Origin: Dokdonella sp.
GTDB taxonomy: Bacteria > Pseudomonadota > Gammaproteobacteria > Xanthomonadales > Rhodanobacteraceae
NCBI GenBank assembly: GCA_023228465.1
Contig: JALOBC010000015.1
Location: 16,515-80,514 of the forward strand
Length of the DNA stretch: 64,000 nucleotides
Direction: 5' to 3'
Shown here: positions 55,324-63,800 of the stretch, piece by piece
Layout: the number at the start of each line of letters is the position of its first letter
How positions within the stretch are numbered: the first letter of the stretch is position 1
Translations under genes and position numbers: made by a program
Notes under the pieces: generated by a model
Database searches by the model: none
The model's input: the letters and a program-made list of their open reading frames with translations, nothing else
Told to the model about the DNA's origin: nothing

Positions 55324-56487
55324 ATGCTGGCCCTGCTGCTGTGGATCTGCCTGACCCTGCTGGCCTTCACCTATGTCGGCTACCCGCTGGTGATCTGGCT
55401 GCGCGCGCGCCTCGCGCCGCGCCCCCCGGGCTATCTGGAAGCCCACTGGGAACCGCGCGTGGACGTGCTGCTGGTGGTGCACAACGGCGCAGCCATGCTG
55501 CGGCGCAAGCTGGACAACCTGCTGGCGCTGGACTACCCGCCGGAACTGCTGCGCATCCACGTCGCCTGCGATGGCTGCGATGACAACAGCGTGTCGCTGG
55601 CCCGCGCCCACGGCGATCCACGCATCCAGGTACACGCCTTCGCCGCAAGGCGCGGCAAGTCGGCCTGCCTCGGCGACGTGCTGGCGCACCTCGACGCCGA
55701 GGTGGTGCTGTTCTGCGACCTGCGCCAGCGTATCGACGCCGGTGCGCTGCGCGCGCTGTTGCGCATCCTGGTCGATGTGCGGGTGGGCGCGGTCAGCGGT
55801 GCGCTGGTGTTCGAGCCGGCCGACGATCGCGGCTTCGCCCGCAGCGTCGATGCCTACTGGCGCTACGAGCGCTTCGTGCGCGAGCAGGAGGCCATCAGCG
55901 GCTCGGTGACCGGCGCCAGCGGCGCCCTGTACGCGGCGCGGCGCGCCCTGATTCCACCCATACCGCCGGGGCTGATCCTCGATGACCTGTGGATCCCGCT
56001 GGCGGTTGCGGCCGGCGGTGCGCGCGTGGGCTTCGCCAGCGATGCCCTGGCCTTCGATCACGCCAGCGCCGATCCTGCCATCGAAGCGGCGCGCAAGCGG
56101 CGCACCCTGGCCGGCAACTTCCAGCTGATCGCGCGCGACCCGGGCCTGCTGCTGCCGTGGCGTCACCCATTGGCCTGGCGCCTGTGGGGTCACAAGTGGC
56201 TGCGCCTGGCGGCACCCTGGCTGATGGCGCTGGCCCTGCTGGCCAATCTCGTGCTGGCCGTGGACAGCCGCCACTACCTGCTGCTGGCCCTGGCACAGCT
56301 GGCCTTCTACGCCCTGGCCGCGCTGGCGTGGCGGGTGCCGACGCTGGCGCGCTGGCGGCCTGCACAGATCGCCGCCACCTTCGTGCGCATGAACGGCTAT
56401 GCCGCGCTCGGCCTGCTCGATTTCCTGCGCGGCGCGGCGGCCACGACCTGGCAGCCGACCACCAACCCGGCGCCGCCGCATGAATGA
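55324..56487 (+). CDS. Membrane glycosyltransferase family 2
   Basis: A 387-residue GT2 with an N-terminal helix (LALLLWICLTLLAFTYVGYPLVIWL), a GT-A core VDVLLVVHNGAAMLRRKLDNLLALDYP, the metal/donor region VVLFCDLRQRID in place of DxD, SGALYAARRA, ILDDLWIPL, and C-terminal membrane helices (about 300-345). Adds a sugar to the repeat unit or acts processively; donor unknown. It starts 4 bases after the deacetylase stop and overlaps the next gene by 8 bases. Confidence 0.9.
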   Translation: MLALLLWICLTLLAFTYVGYPLVIWLRARLAPRPPGYLEAHWEPRVDVLLVVHNGAAMLRRKLDNLLALDYPPELLRIHVACDGCDDNSVSLARAHGDPRIQVHAFAARRGKSACLGDVLAHLDAEVVLFCDLRQRIDAGALRALLRILVDVRVGAVSGALVFEPADDRGFARSVDAYWRYERFVREQEAISGSVTGASGALYAARRALIPPIPPGLILDDLWIPLAVAAGGARVGFASDALAFDHASADPAIEAARKRRTLAGNFQLIARDPGLLLPWRHPLAWRLWGHKWLRLAAPWLMALALLANLVLAVDSRHYLLLALAQLAFYALAALAWRVPTLARWRPAQIAATFVRMNGYAALGLLDFLRGAAATTWQPTTNPAPPHE

Positions 56488-57715
56488 TGTCCGGGCCAGC
56501 CCGCCGCTGCGCGTGCTCTACGTGGTTTCGCTGTTCCCGTGCTGGTCGGAAACCTTCATCCTGCGCGAGTTGCATGCGCTGGCCGGCCATGGCGCCGAAC
56601 TCGGCATCCTCTCGCTCAAGCCGCCCAGCGAAACGATGGTCCAGCCCGGTGCCGCCGAGCTGCTCGAGCGCACCCGGCACCCGGCCGGCGCCGTGCGCTC
56701 GATGCTCGCCATGCTCGCCCTGTCGGCGCGCCATCCGCGCGTGGTAGGCGGCTTCCTGGCCACCCTGCTGACCGGAATGTGGCGCCAGCCGCGCGCGCTG
56801 ATCCTCAGCCTGGGCACGCTGTGCCGCGTCGCCGGGCAATGGCGCTGGATACGCCAGTTCGACCCGCACATCATCCATGCGCCCTGGGCCACCTACCCGG
56901 CCACCGCCGCGTGGTTCATCTCGCGCCTGAGCGGACGGCCGTTTTCCTTCACCAGCCGCGCCCACGACATCTTCGTCGAAGACCAGATGATGACGGAAAA
57001 GCTCGCCAGCACGGCCCTGGCCGTGACCATCACGCGCAACAACGTGCGCCACATGGCACGCTGGATGGCCACCCCCGGGGCGATTCCGATCCAGGTCGTG
57101 CATTCCGCGCTCGACCCCACGCAGATCGCCTACCGCCGCGATGGGCGCCGGCCGCACCAGCTGCTGTCGGTCGGCCGGCTCGATCCCATCAAGGGCTTCG
57201 ACGTGCTGCTTGCGGCGCTGGCCAAACTGGCGCAGCGCGGGGTTGCCTTCGACAGTCTCATCATCGGCGACGGCGCGGAACGCGCGCGCCTGGAGGCGCA
57301 GCGCGACGCCCTGGGCCTGCGTGACCGGGTCACCTTTGCCGGTACCCGCTCGTCCACCCAGGTGCGCGAAGCGATGCATGCCGCGACCCTCATGGTGATG
57401 CCCTGCGTGGTGACCCCGGAAGGCAACGCCGACGGCATCCCGAACGTGCTGACCGAAGCGCTCGCCGCCGGCCTGCCGGTGGTCAGCACGCGCGTTTCCG
57501 GCATCCCCGAGTTGATCGACGACGGCATCAGCGGACGCCTGGTGGCACCGCGTGACCCGCATGCCCTGGCCGACGCCATCGTCGGCCTGCTGGACGACCC
57601 GGTACTGCGCGACGCGTTTGCCGCCGCCGGACGGCGCAAGGTGGAACTGGAATTCGACGTGCGCATCGAATCGGGACGCCTGTTCGGGCACCTGCTGGAG
57701 GCGGCCCATGGCTGA
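56480..57715 (+). CDS. Glycosyltransferase family 4, first of three
   Basis: A 411-residue GT4/GT-B enzyme. N-terminal acceptor domain VVSLFPCWSETFILRELHALAGHGAELGIL; donor domain SVGRLDPIKGFDVLLAALAKL, then the E-x7-E signature in VVTPEGNADGIPNVLTEALAAGLPVVST. The SETFILRE start is found in colanic-acid/EPS transferases (WcaL-like). Retaining transfer from a nucleotide sugar at the cytosolic membrane face. The donor is not readable. It overlaps both neighbours. Confidence 0.93.
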   Translation: MNDVRASPPLRVLYVVSLFPCWSETFILRELHALAGHGAELGILSLKPPSETMVQPGAAELLERTRHPAGAVRSMLAMLALSARHPRVVGGFLATLLTGMWRQPRALILSLGTLCRVAGQWRWIRQFDPHIIHAPWATYPATAAWFISRLSGRPFSFTSRAHDIFVEDQMMTEKLASTALAVTITRNNVRHMARWMATPGAIPIQVVHSALDPTQIAYRRDGRRPHQLLSVGRLDPIKGFDVLLAALAKLAQRGVAFDSLIIGDGAERARLEAQRDALGLRDRVTFAGTRSSTQVREAMHAATLMVMPCVVTPEGNADGIPNVLTEALAAGLPVVSTRVSGIPELIDDGISGRLVAPRDPHALADAIVGLLDDPVLRDAFAAAGRRKVELEFDVRIESGRLFGHLLEAAHG

Positions 57716-58820
57716 GCTGCTGCGCGTGCTCATCGTCAGCGACGAAATGGAAGTCGGCGGCAGCCAGCGGCAGATCGCCGGATTGCTGCGCGCCCTGCCG
57801 CGTGCGCAGTGTCATGTGGAGCTGGCCTATTTCCGCAACCCTTCCTTCCTTGTGGACGACATCGAACAGGCCGGTACGACCGTGCACCTGGTGGCCAAGC
57901 GCCGCCCCATCGACCTGCGCTTCCTGCACGAGCTGGTGGGCTTCCTGCGCCGCGGCCGCTTTGACGTGATCCACTGCTTTTCGCTGACCGCCGAGCTGTG
58001 GACGGCGCTCGCGCTACGCCTGGCGCCGGGCGCACGGATGATCGCCTCGATGCGCGACATGGGCCACGGGCTGACCCCCCTGCAGTGGCGGCTCAAGCGC
58101 CGCGTCTGCCGCCAGGCCCGCGCGGTGATCTCCAACTCGCGCGGCGTGGCCGACTACCTGCGCGCGCAGATCGGCGCGCACCCGCCACAATTCGTGATCG
58201 CCAACGCGGTCGATCCGCCCGCCCCGCTCGCCGCCGCCGAACGGGAAGCGCTGCGCCTGGCGTTGGGCGCGCAGGCCGACCGCCCGCTGGCCCTGTTCGT
58301 GGGCCGCCTGGCGCATCAGAAGAACGTCGAACTGCTGCTCGGCGCGCTGGCTGCCCTGGCGCCAGCGCAACGACCCCAGGTCGCGCTGGCCGGCAGCGGC
58401 CCACTGCGCGCGGACCTGGAAGCGCAGTCACGCGAGCTGGGCCTGGAGCGGGTGGTGCGTTTCCTCGGCGAGCGCCGCGACGCGCCGGCCCTGATGCAGG
58501 CCGCGGACCTGCTGGTGCTGCCCTCGCGCGACGAGGGCCTGTCCAACGTCGTCATCGAAGCCATGGCCGCCGGCTGCCCGGTGCTGGCCACGCGCGTGGG
58601 CGGCAACCCGGAGCTGATCGAAGACCAGGTGTCCGGCATCCTGTTCGACAGCGGCGACGGTGTTGCCCTGGGCGCCGCGCTGGCCGAACTGTGCGCGGAT
58701 GCGCCGCGCCGCCAGGCGATGGGCGAGGCTGCGCGCGCGCGGGTGGCCGACCGCTACTCGCCGGAGCGGCTGGCGCGCGAGACCCTGGCCGTCTACCGGC
58801 ACTGCCTGGAGGCCGCGTGA
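57708..58820 (+). CDS. Glycosyltransferase family 4, second of three
   Basis: A 370-residue GT4 enzyme with the N-terminal loop EMEVGGSQRQIAGLLRAL, donor motif FVGRLAHQKNVELLLGALA and E-x7-E in PSRDEGLSNVVIEAMAAGCPVLATRVGG. Cytosolic or membrane-associated; assembles the repeat unit. It starts 8 bases inside the upstream gene and its stop overlaps the next GTG (GTGA). Confidence 0.93.
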   Translation: MAELLRVLIVSDEMEVGGSQRQIAGLLRALPRAQCHVELAYFRNPSFLVDDIEQAGTTVHLVAKRRPIDLRFLHELVGFLRRGRFDVIHCFSLTAELWTALALRLAPGARMIASMRDMGHGLTPLQWRLKRRVCRQARAVISNSRGVADYLRAQIGAHPPQFVIANAVDPPAPLAAAEREALRLALGAQADRPLALFVGRLAHQKNVELLLGALAALAPAQRPQVALAGSGPLRADLEAQSRELGLERVVRFLGERRDAPALMQAADLLVLPSRDEGLSNVVIEAMAAGCPVLATRVGGNPELIEDQVSGILFDSGDGVALGAALAELCADAPRRQAMGEAARARVADRYSPERLARETLAVYRHCLEAA

Positions 58821-60133
58821 GCCAGGCCAGCCCCATCCGCCGTCCGACGCGGCCTGCAGCCGCGCCCCCGCACCGGCTGCGCATCCTGATGGTGCTGGAA
58901 AGCGAGTTCCCGCCACGCCGTGGCGGCGGGTCGGAATATCAGGTGCGCACCCTGGGTGAGGCGCTGCACCAGCGCGGCCACCGCGTCAGCGTGCTCACGC
59001 CGCGTCTGATCGACGGGGCGCAGGCATCGGTCGAGCGTTATCGCGGCCTGGCCGTGGCGCGCCTGGCCTACCCCCACCTGCGCGTTCTTGGCGGGCTGGT
59101 GATGATGGCGCGCATGGCCCTGTTCCTGCGCCGGCATGCACGCCATTACGACGTGGCGCACGTGCACATCGCCCACCACCTGGCCGCGGTGTGCTGCCTG
59201 GTCGCGCCGGTGCTGGGATTGCGCACGCTCGTCAAGGTCGCCGGCGTGTGGGAGCTGCGCGACGGCCTGCTGCGCAGTCCAGGCAACCCGCTGACGCGCG
59301 CGCTGCGCCCGCTATGGCGGCGCGCCGACGGCTGGCAGGCGGTGAGCTCGCGCATTGCCGGCCACCTGGCTGGCCTGGGGATCGCGCGCGAGCGCATCCA
59401 TGCCATCCCGAACGCGGTGGACCTCACACATTTCTCCGCGCAGCGCGAGCCGCGCGCCGCCGGCACGCCGCGCACCCTGCTGTATGTGGGGCGGCTGGCG
59501 CCCGAGAAGGATCTGCCCACCCTCCTGCGCGCCTGGGCACGGGTGTTTGCCGGGCGCACGGACCGGCGTCTGTGGCTGGTCGGCTCCGGCGTGCAGCAGG
59601 AAGCGCTCGAACGGCTCGCCGGCGAACTGGGCTGCACCGCCAGTATCACCTTCCTTGGCCATCGCGACGATGTTGCCGACGTGCTCGCGCAGGCCGATGC
59701 CGGCGTCCTGCCCTCGCTGGTCGAGGGCCTGTCCAATACCCTGCTCGAGTTCATGGCCTGCGGCCTGCCGGTGCTGGCCTCGCGCGTCAGCGGCAGCGAG
59801 GATCTGATCGAACCGGGCGTGACCGGCTGGCTGCACGCACCCGGTGACCTGGACGGCCTTGCCACGGCGCTGCGCGCCATGGATGGCGCCAGCGACGCGC
59901 AGCTGGCAACGCTGGGGCACAACGCCCGCAGCGTGGTCGCCCGGTGCGCTTCACGCGAGCAGGTGATCGATCGTCTGCTGGCCGCCTACACTGGCAGCGT
60001 GGATGGCGACCCGGCCACGCCACCGCCCGCGCCTGCCGAGCCGGGTGCACCCGCGCCATCCGCGCCGCTACCGCCGGCGGCCCCACCGCGCGACCCTGCA
60101 GGCGTCGCCCGCCACCCCACCGGAGCGCGCTGA
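58817..60133 (+). CDS. Glycosyltransferase family 4, third of three, with Pro/Ala tail
   Basis: A 438-residue GT4 starting at GTG 58817 on the previous stop. The acceptor loop is ESEFPPRRGGGSEYQVRTLGEAL, the donor motif YVGRLAPEKDLPTLLRAW and the E-x7-E part PSLVEGLSNTLLEFMACGLPVLASR. The last 40 residues are a low-complexity Pro/Ala tail (DPATPPPAPAEPGAP...) not needed for the fold. Sugar specificity unknown. Confidence 0.92.
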   Translation: MSQASPIRRPTRPAAAPPHRLRILMVLESEFPPRRGGGSEYQVRTLGEALHQRGHRVSVLTPRLIDGAQASVERYRGLAVARLAYPHLRVLGGLVMMARMALFLRRHARHYDVAHVHIAHHLAAVCCLVAPVLGLRTLVKVAGVWELRDGLLRSPGNPLTRALRPLWRRADGWQAVSSRIAGHLAGLGIARERIHAIPNAVDLTHFSAQREPRAAGTPRTLLYVGRLAPEKDLPTLLRAWARVFAGRTDRRLWLVGSGVQQEALERLAGELGCTASITFLGHRDDVADVLAQADAGVLPSLVEGLSNTLLEFMACGLPVLASRVSGSEDLIEPGVTGWLHAPGDLDGLATALRAMDGASDAQLATLGHNARSVVARCASREQVIDRLLAAYTGSVDGDPATPPPAPAEPGAPAPSAPLPPAAPPRDPAGVARHPTGAR

Positions 60134-60134
60134 C

Positions 60135-62003
60135 ATGTGTGGAATCGCCGGCTACGTCGTTGCCCCTGGCGCCGCGCCACCCGACGTGCGCGACGCGCAC
60201 GCCATGAACCAGGTGATCCGCCATCGTGGCCCGGACGACGAAGGCGTGTTCTGCGACGCGCGCGCGCTGCTCGGCATGCGCCGACTGGCGATCATCGACC
60301 TGGCCTCCGGCCACCAGCCACTGACCAGCAGCGATGGCCAGGTGCACGTGGTATTCAACGGTGAAATCTACAACTTCCGCGAACTGCGCGAGGAACTGGC
60401 CGGACTGGGCCACAGCTTCCGCACACGCAGCGAAGCGGAGGTCATCGTCGAGGCCTACATCGCCTGGGGCGAAGGCTGCTTCGCCCACCTGCACGGCATG
60501 TTCGCGATCGCGCTGTGGGATGCGCGCAGGCAGGTGCTGCTGCTGGCGCGCGACCGCTTCGGCGAGAAGCCGCTGTACGTCGCCGAGCAGGCCAGCCGCC
60601 TGCTGTTCGCCAGTGAGCTGAAATCCCTGCTGCAGGTCCCGGGTTTCGCGGCAGGACTGGATCGCGAGGCCCTGCGCGGCTACGTCGCGTTCGGCTACGT
60701 ACCATCGCCACGCAGCATCCTCGCCGGCGTGCGCAAGCTGGCGCCCGGCCATTACCTGCGCTATGCGGACGGCAAGGCCAGCATCCAGCGCTACTACCAA
60801 CTGCGCTTCGAGCCCAAGACGCGCGCCAGCGAAGCCCAGGCGGGCGAGGAGCTGGCCCACCTGCTGGAGCAGGCGGTGTCCTCGCGCCTGGTGTCGGACG
60901 TGCCGTTTGGCGCCTTCCTCAGCGGCGGGCTCGATTCCTCGGTGGTGGTCGCCCTGATGTCGCGGCACCTGACCCAACCGGTCAAGACCTTCTCGATCGG
61001 ATTTCGCGAAGCGGAGTTCAATGAACTGGACGACGCGCGCCGCGTCGCCAACCTGCTCGGCACCGAACACCATGAACTGATGGTGGACCCGGATGCGGTA
61101 GCCCTGCTGCACACCCTGGTATGGCACCTGGACGAACCCTTTGCCGACGCCTCCGCCCTGCCCACCTACCTGGTCGCGCAACTGGCCAGCTCGCACGTGA
61201 AGATGGCCCTCAGCGGGGACGCGGGCGATGAAACGTTTGCCGGCTACACACGCTACCTGCGCTACCTGCGCCTGCATCAGTTGGGCGCGCTCAAGCCGCT
61301 CGCCGCCGCCGTCGCGACGCTGGGCGGCCATCTGCTGGGGGGGAGCAACCGCCGTCGCCTGCTGCGCATTGCCGAGAGCCTGCGCCTGCCGTTTCCCGAC
61401 AACTACCTGAGTGTCGTCGCCCTGACCCGCGTCGAGCGCGCGCAGGCCCTGCTGGGCGAAAGGGGCAGCCATTACGAGACGCTGGCCGCGGCCTGGGCGC
61501 AGGATCTGCCACGCGACCCGCTCGACCGCATCGTGGCCATCGACTTCGCCAGCTACCTGGCCGACGACATCCTGGTCAAGGTCGACCGCATGAGCATGGC
61601 CAATTCGCTGGAAAGCCGCGCGCCGCTGCTCGACCATCGCCTGGTGGAGTTTGCCGCCAGCCTGCCGGCCAACCTGCGCATCCGCGGCGGGCGCGGCAAA
61701 TACCTGCTGCGCCAGGTCGCAGCGCGCTGGCTGCCGCCGGACGTGCTGGAGAAGCGCAAGCAGGGCTTTGGCCTGCCCCTGGCCAGGTGGTTCCGCGGGC
61801 CGTTGCGCGAACTGGCCAGTGACCTGCTCGCCAGCCGCGCCTTCCGCGAACGCGGCCTGATCGACCCGCACGCAGCCGAGCAGTGCCTGCAGCAGCACCT
61901 GTCCGGCGCGGACGATTGCAGCGAGGCCCTGTGGCTGATCCTCAGTCTCGAACTGTGGGCGCGGCGATTCCTCGATGAGGGGGCGCGCGAGAACCCGCCA
62001 TGA
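60135..62003 (+). CDS. Asparagine-synthase-type amidotransferase of the EPS locus
   Basis: A 622-residue AsnB-like protein. The glutaminase domain begins with the nucleophile Cys2 (MCGIAGYV) and has RHRGPDDEG and FNGEIYNFRELR; the synthetase domain has the PP-loop SGGLDSS (about 262) and DGD-like SGDAGDETFAGY. Homologues in EPS and exosortase-linked loci are thought to amidate sugar carboxylates instead of aspartate, which would suit the uronate made by the dehydrogenase at 35180. A biosynthetic asparagine role cannot be excluded. Its stop overlaps the next ATG (ATGA). Confidence 0.9.
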   Translation: MCGIAGYVVAPGAAPPDVRDAHAMNQVIRHRGPDDEGVFCDARALLGMRRLAIIDLASGHQPLTSSDGQVHVVFNGEIYNFRELREELAGLGHSFRTRSEAEVIVEAYIAWGEGCFAHLHGMFAIALWDARRQVLLLARDRFGEKPLYVAEQASRLLFASELKSLLQVPGFAAGLDREALRGYVAFGYVPSPRSILAGVRKLAPGHYLRYADGKASIQRYYQLRFEPKTRASEAQAGEELAHLLEQAVSSRLVSDVPFGAFLSGGLDSSVVVALMSRHLTQPVKTFSIGFREAEFNELDDARRVANLLGTEHHELMVDPDAVALLHTLVWHLDEPFADASALPTYLVAQLASSHVKMALSGDAGDETFAGYTRYLRYLRLHQLGALKPLAAAVATLGGHLLGGSNRRRLLRIAESLRLPFPDNYLSVVALTRVERAQALLGERGSHYETLAAAWAQDLPRDPLDRIVAIDFASYLADDILVKVDRMSMANSLESRAPLLDHRLVEFAASLPANLRIRGGRGKYLLRQVAARWLPPDVLEKRKQGFGLPLARWFRGPLRELASDLLASRAFRERGLIDPHAAEQCLQQHLSGADDCSEALWLILSLELWARRFLDEGARENPP

Positions 62004-63355
62004 TCCTGCGCCTGCTGCTCGGTGTGCTGGTCGTCTACATGGTGTACGAGGCGCGCCTGGCGATCGACACCGGCATCACCGGGCTCAACCTGGCCAACCT
62101 GCTGATGCTGGCCACCGTGGTGATGATGATGCTGCACCACGACCCGGATCCGCCGCCTTCGCCGGCACGCCTGCGCACGCCCTTGTTGCTGTGGTTCCTG
62201 GCCCTTGGCCTGGGGCTGGTCATCGCCATGACCCGTGCCCCCGGCAACACCATGGACGACATCACCTACCTGAAGACGGCGATCTTCTCGCCCTTGCTGT
62301 ACTTCGTGATGCTGCGCTCGCGGCTGGAGTTCCGACATGTGCGCCTGCTGATCATCCTCACCCTGGTGGTGGCCGTGGTCGGCGGCGTGCAGGCGATCCG
62401 CCAGGCGCTGGACTTCGGCATCACCCATTTCCAGGAGACGCACCGCTCCACGGGGCCGTTCGGCCCGGAAATCTCCGCCGCGAACCGCGCCGGCGTGTAC
62501 TTTGCCATGTACCTGCCGATGTTCCTGGCGCTGGCCTTGTTCCTGCGCGGCCAGCGCGCCTGGCGCAGCGCCGCGGTGTTCGGCGTGGTGGTGCTGGGCC
62601 TGGGTATCCTGTTCACCTACTCGCGGCAGTCCTATTTCATCGCCCTGGTGGCCGTGGCGGTGCTCAGCCTGCGTCGCAACATCGTCTTCGCCGCGATCCT
62701 TTCCGGCGTCTTGATCTTCCTCGGTGGCTACCTGCCCAGCAGCGTCGAGCAGCGCGTGGACAAGACCGAACAGCGCGGGCCCCACGGCGGCGAACAGTTC
62801 GACGTCTCCACGGTCAGCCGCTGGGAGATCTGGGCCGGCGCAATGGAAATGTGGGAGCGACATCCGGCCGGGGTCGGCCTGCACCGCTTCCCCGACGAGA
62901 TCGGCAAGTATTCCAAGTGGAAGCACATGGACGCGCACAACTTCTACGTGCTGACCCTGGCCGAGGCCGGCCTGCAGGGGCTGGTCGCGCTGCTGTGGCT
63001 GTTGTTCGCATTGTTCCGTCTCGCCGGACACCTGCGACGAAGCGCGCCGCAGGACAATGCCGAGGCACGCGCACTTGCGCTGGGATTCACCGTGGCGACC
63101 CTGTGCATGGCGCTGGGCAACCTGTATGGCAGCCCGTTCCTCGAAGGCCGGGTCATGGGCAGCTACTGGATGCTGTGCGGCCTGCTGGAACGCTACATGC
63201 ACCTGCTGCGAGGCACGGCGGTGGCGGGCGCCGCGGCAGCCACCGAGACCGAAGCTGCAGAGCCGGCCCACGCCATTGCGCCAGCTCGCTTCCCGCTTGC
63301 CGAGCGCACCCTGCCAGGGCGCGTCTGGCTGCGCCGTGACCCGGGTCACGAATAG
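62000..63355 (+). CDS. O-antigen ligase/polymerase-family membrane protein
   Basis: A 451-residue polytopic protein, about ten helices, of the Wzy/WaaL (Wzy_C) class. A large periplasmic loop, GYLPSSVEQRVDKTEQRGPHGGEQFDVSTVSRWEIWAGAMEMWERHPAGVGLHRFPD, ends with an H-A/N motif (MDAHNFYVLTLAEAG) typical of ligases and polymerases. It would polymerise the repeat unit or transfer the finished chain. It is the last gene of the overlapping run; no flippase is seen in the window. Confidence 0.9.
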   Translation: MILRLLLGVLVVYMVYEARLAIDTGITGLNLANLLMLATVVMMMLHHDPDPPPSPARLRTPLLLWFLALGLGLVIAMTRAPGNTMDDITYLKTAIFSPLLYFVMLRSRLEFRHVRLLIILTLVVAVVGGVQAIRQALDFGITHFQETHRSTGPFGPEISAANRAGVYFAMYLPMFLALALFLRGQRAWRSAAVFGVVVLGLGILFTYSRQSYFIALVAVAVLSLRRNIVFAAILSGVLIFLGGYLPSSVEQRVDKTEQRGPHGGEQFDVSTVSRWEIWAGAMEMWERHPAGVGLHRFPDEIGKYSKWKHMDAHNFYVLTLAEAGLQGLVALLWLLFALFRLAGHLRRSAPQDNAEARALALGFTVATLCMALGNLYGSPFLEGRVMGSYWMLCGLLERYMHLLRGTAVAGAAAATETEAAEPAHAIAPARFPLAERTLPGRVWLRRDPGHE

Positions 63356-63412
63356 CGCCCCCAGCTGAAAACCTTTGCCGTTCCGTGACTTGGCTCCGGA
63401 TGGTGAGGTCAT

Positions 63413-63428
63413 TTGCTCATACTGTGAC
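63413..63428 (+). promoter_or_regulatory. Second copy of the TTGCkCATACTGTGAC motif
   Basis: TTGCTCATACTGTGAC differs from 37675-37690 at one of 16 positions. Unlike the first copy its TGTGA is not followed by a good right half-site (TTCCG), so a CRP-type reading is weaker here. Confidence 0.5.
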
Positions 63429-63591
63429 CGCCGTTCCGGTTCGCCAACGGCGATTCGTCCAGAATCGACGTTGCAGGGGCCTGTCGGATTGGTGGGACCA
63501 AAGGCGCGGCATCTGCCACGCGTGAAGCGTCTTCGCCTGAACGTCGGTCGGCAGTGCACCTGTCGGTTCGATGCCAGCGAAGGCCTGGATC

Positions 63592-63609
63592 GCGCAGGAA
63601 TTCCTGCGC
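63592..63609. promoter_or_regulatory. Perfect 18-base palindrome GCGCAGGAATTCCTGCGC
   Basis: The perfect core lies within longer arms (GATCG...CGATC) that match with one extra base. It is about 190 bases before the ATG at 63801. Operator, or a long RNA hairpin in the leader. Confidence 0.45.
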
Positions 63610-63800
63610 CGATCGATCCTCCGGCCTGATGGGCTCCTCGAACCCGGCCGACGGTACGTCGCCGGCCCAGTCCTGCCCGGCGCCGTCCTGGAAGTTGGCC
63701 GCCGGTGCCCATCCCCCCTGATATCCATTGCCATCCCGTTTCCGGGAGCGGCCATTCTGTTCGCAATTTGCCCCTCGTGGGGCCAGAGGTATCTCGCTCG

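Larger units (their letters stand above)
63356..63800. other. Regulatory gap before the last gene
   Basis: 445 bases without a supported gene. It holds the second copy of the shared motif (63413-63428), an 18-base perfect palindrome (63592-63609), and a GCCCC-TCGT-GGGGC hairpin 20-35 bases before the ATG at 63801. An 84-codon frame at 63375-63629 lacks a ribosome site and a recognisable product. Confidence 0.55.

Noticed and set aside
55720-55745. Loss of the DxD motif in the GT2 enzyme as evidence of inactivity
   Set aside because: DLRQ/DARQ variants are common in membrane GT2 enzymes of EPS loci, so the gene is probably active.
50201-63355. A complete exosortase A (XrtA) system
   Set aside because: The gene order resembles such loci, but no exosortase or PEP-CTERM tail is seen in the window.
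63375-63629. An 84-codon frame before the last gene
   Set aside because: No ribosome site, no family resemblance, and it covers regulatory-looking repeats.
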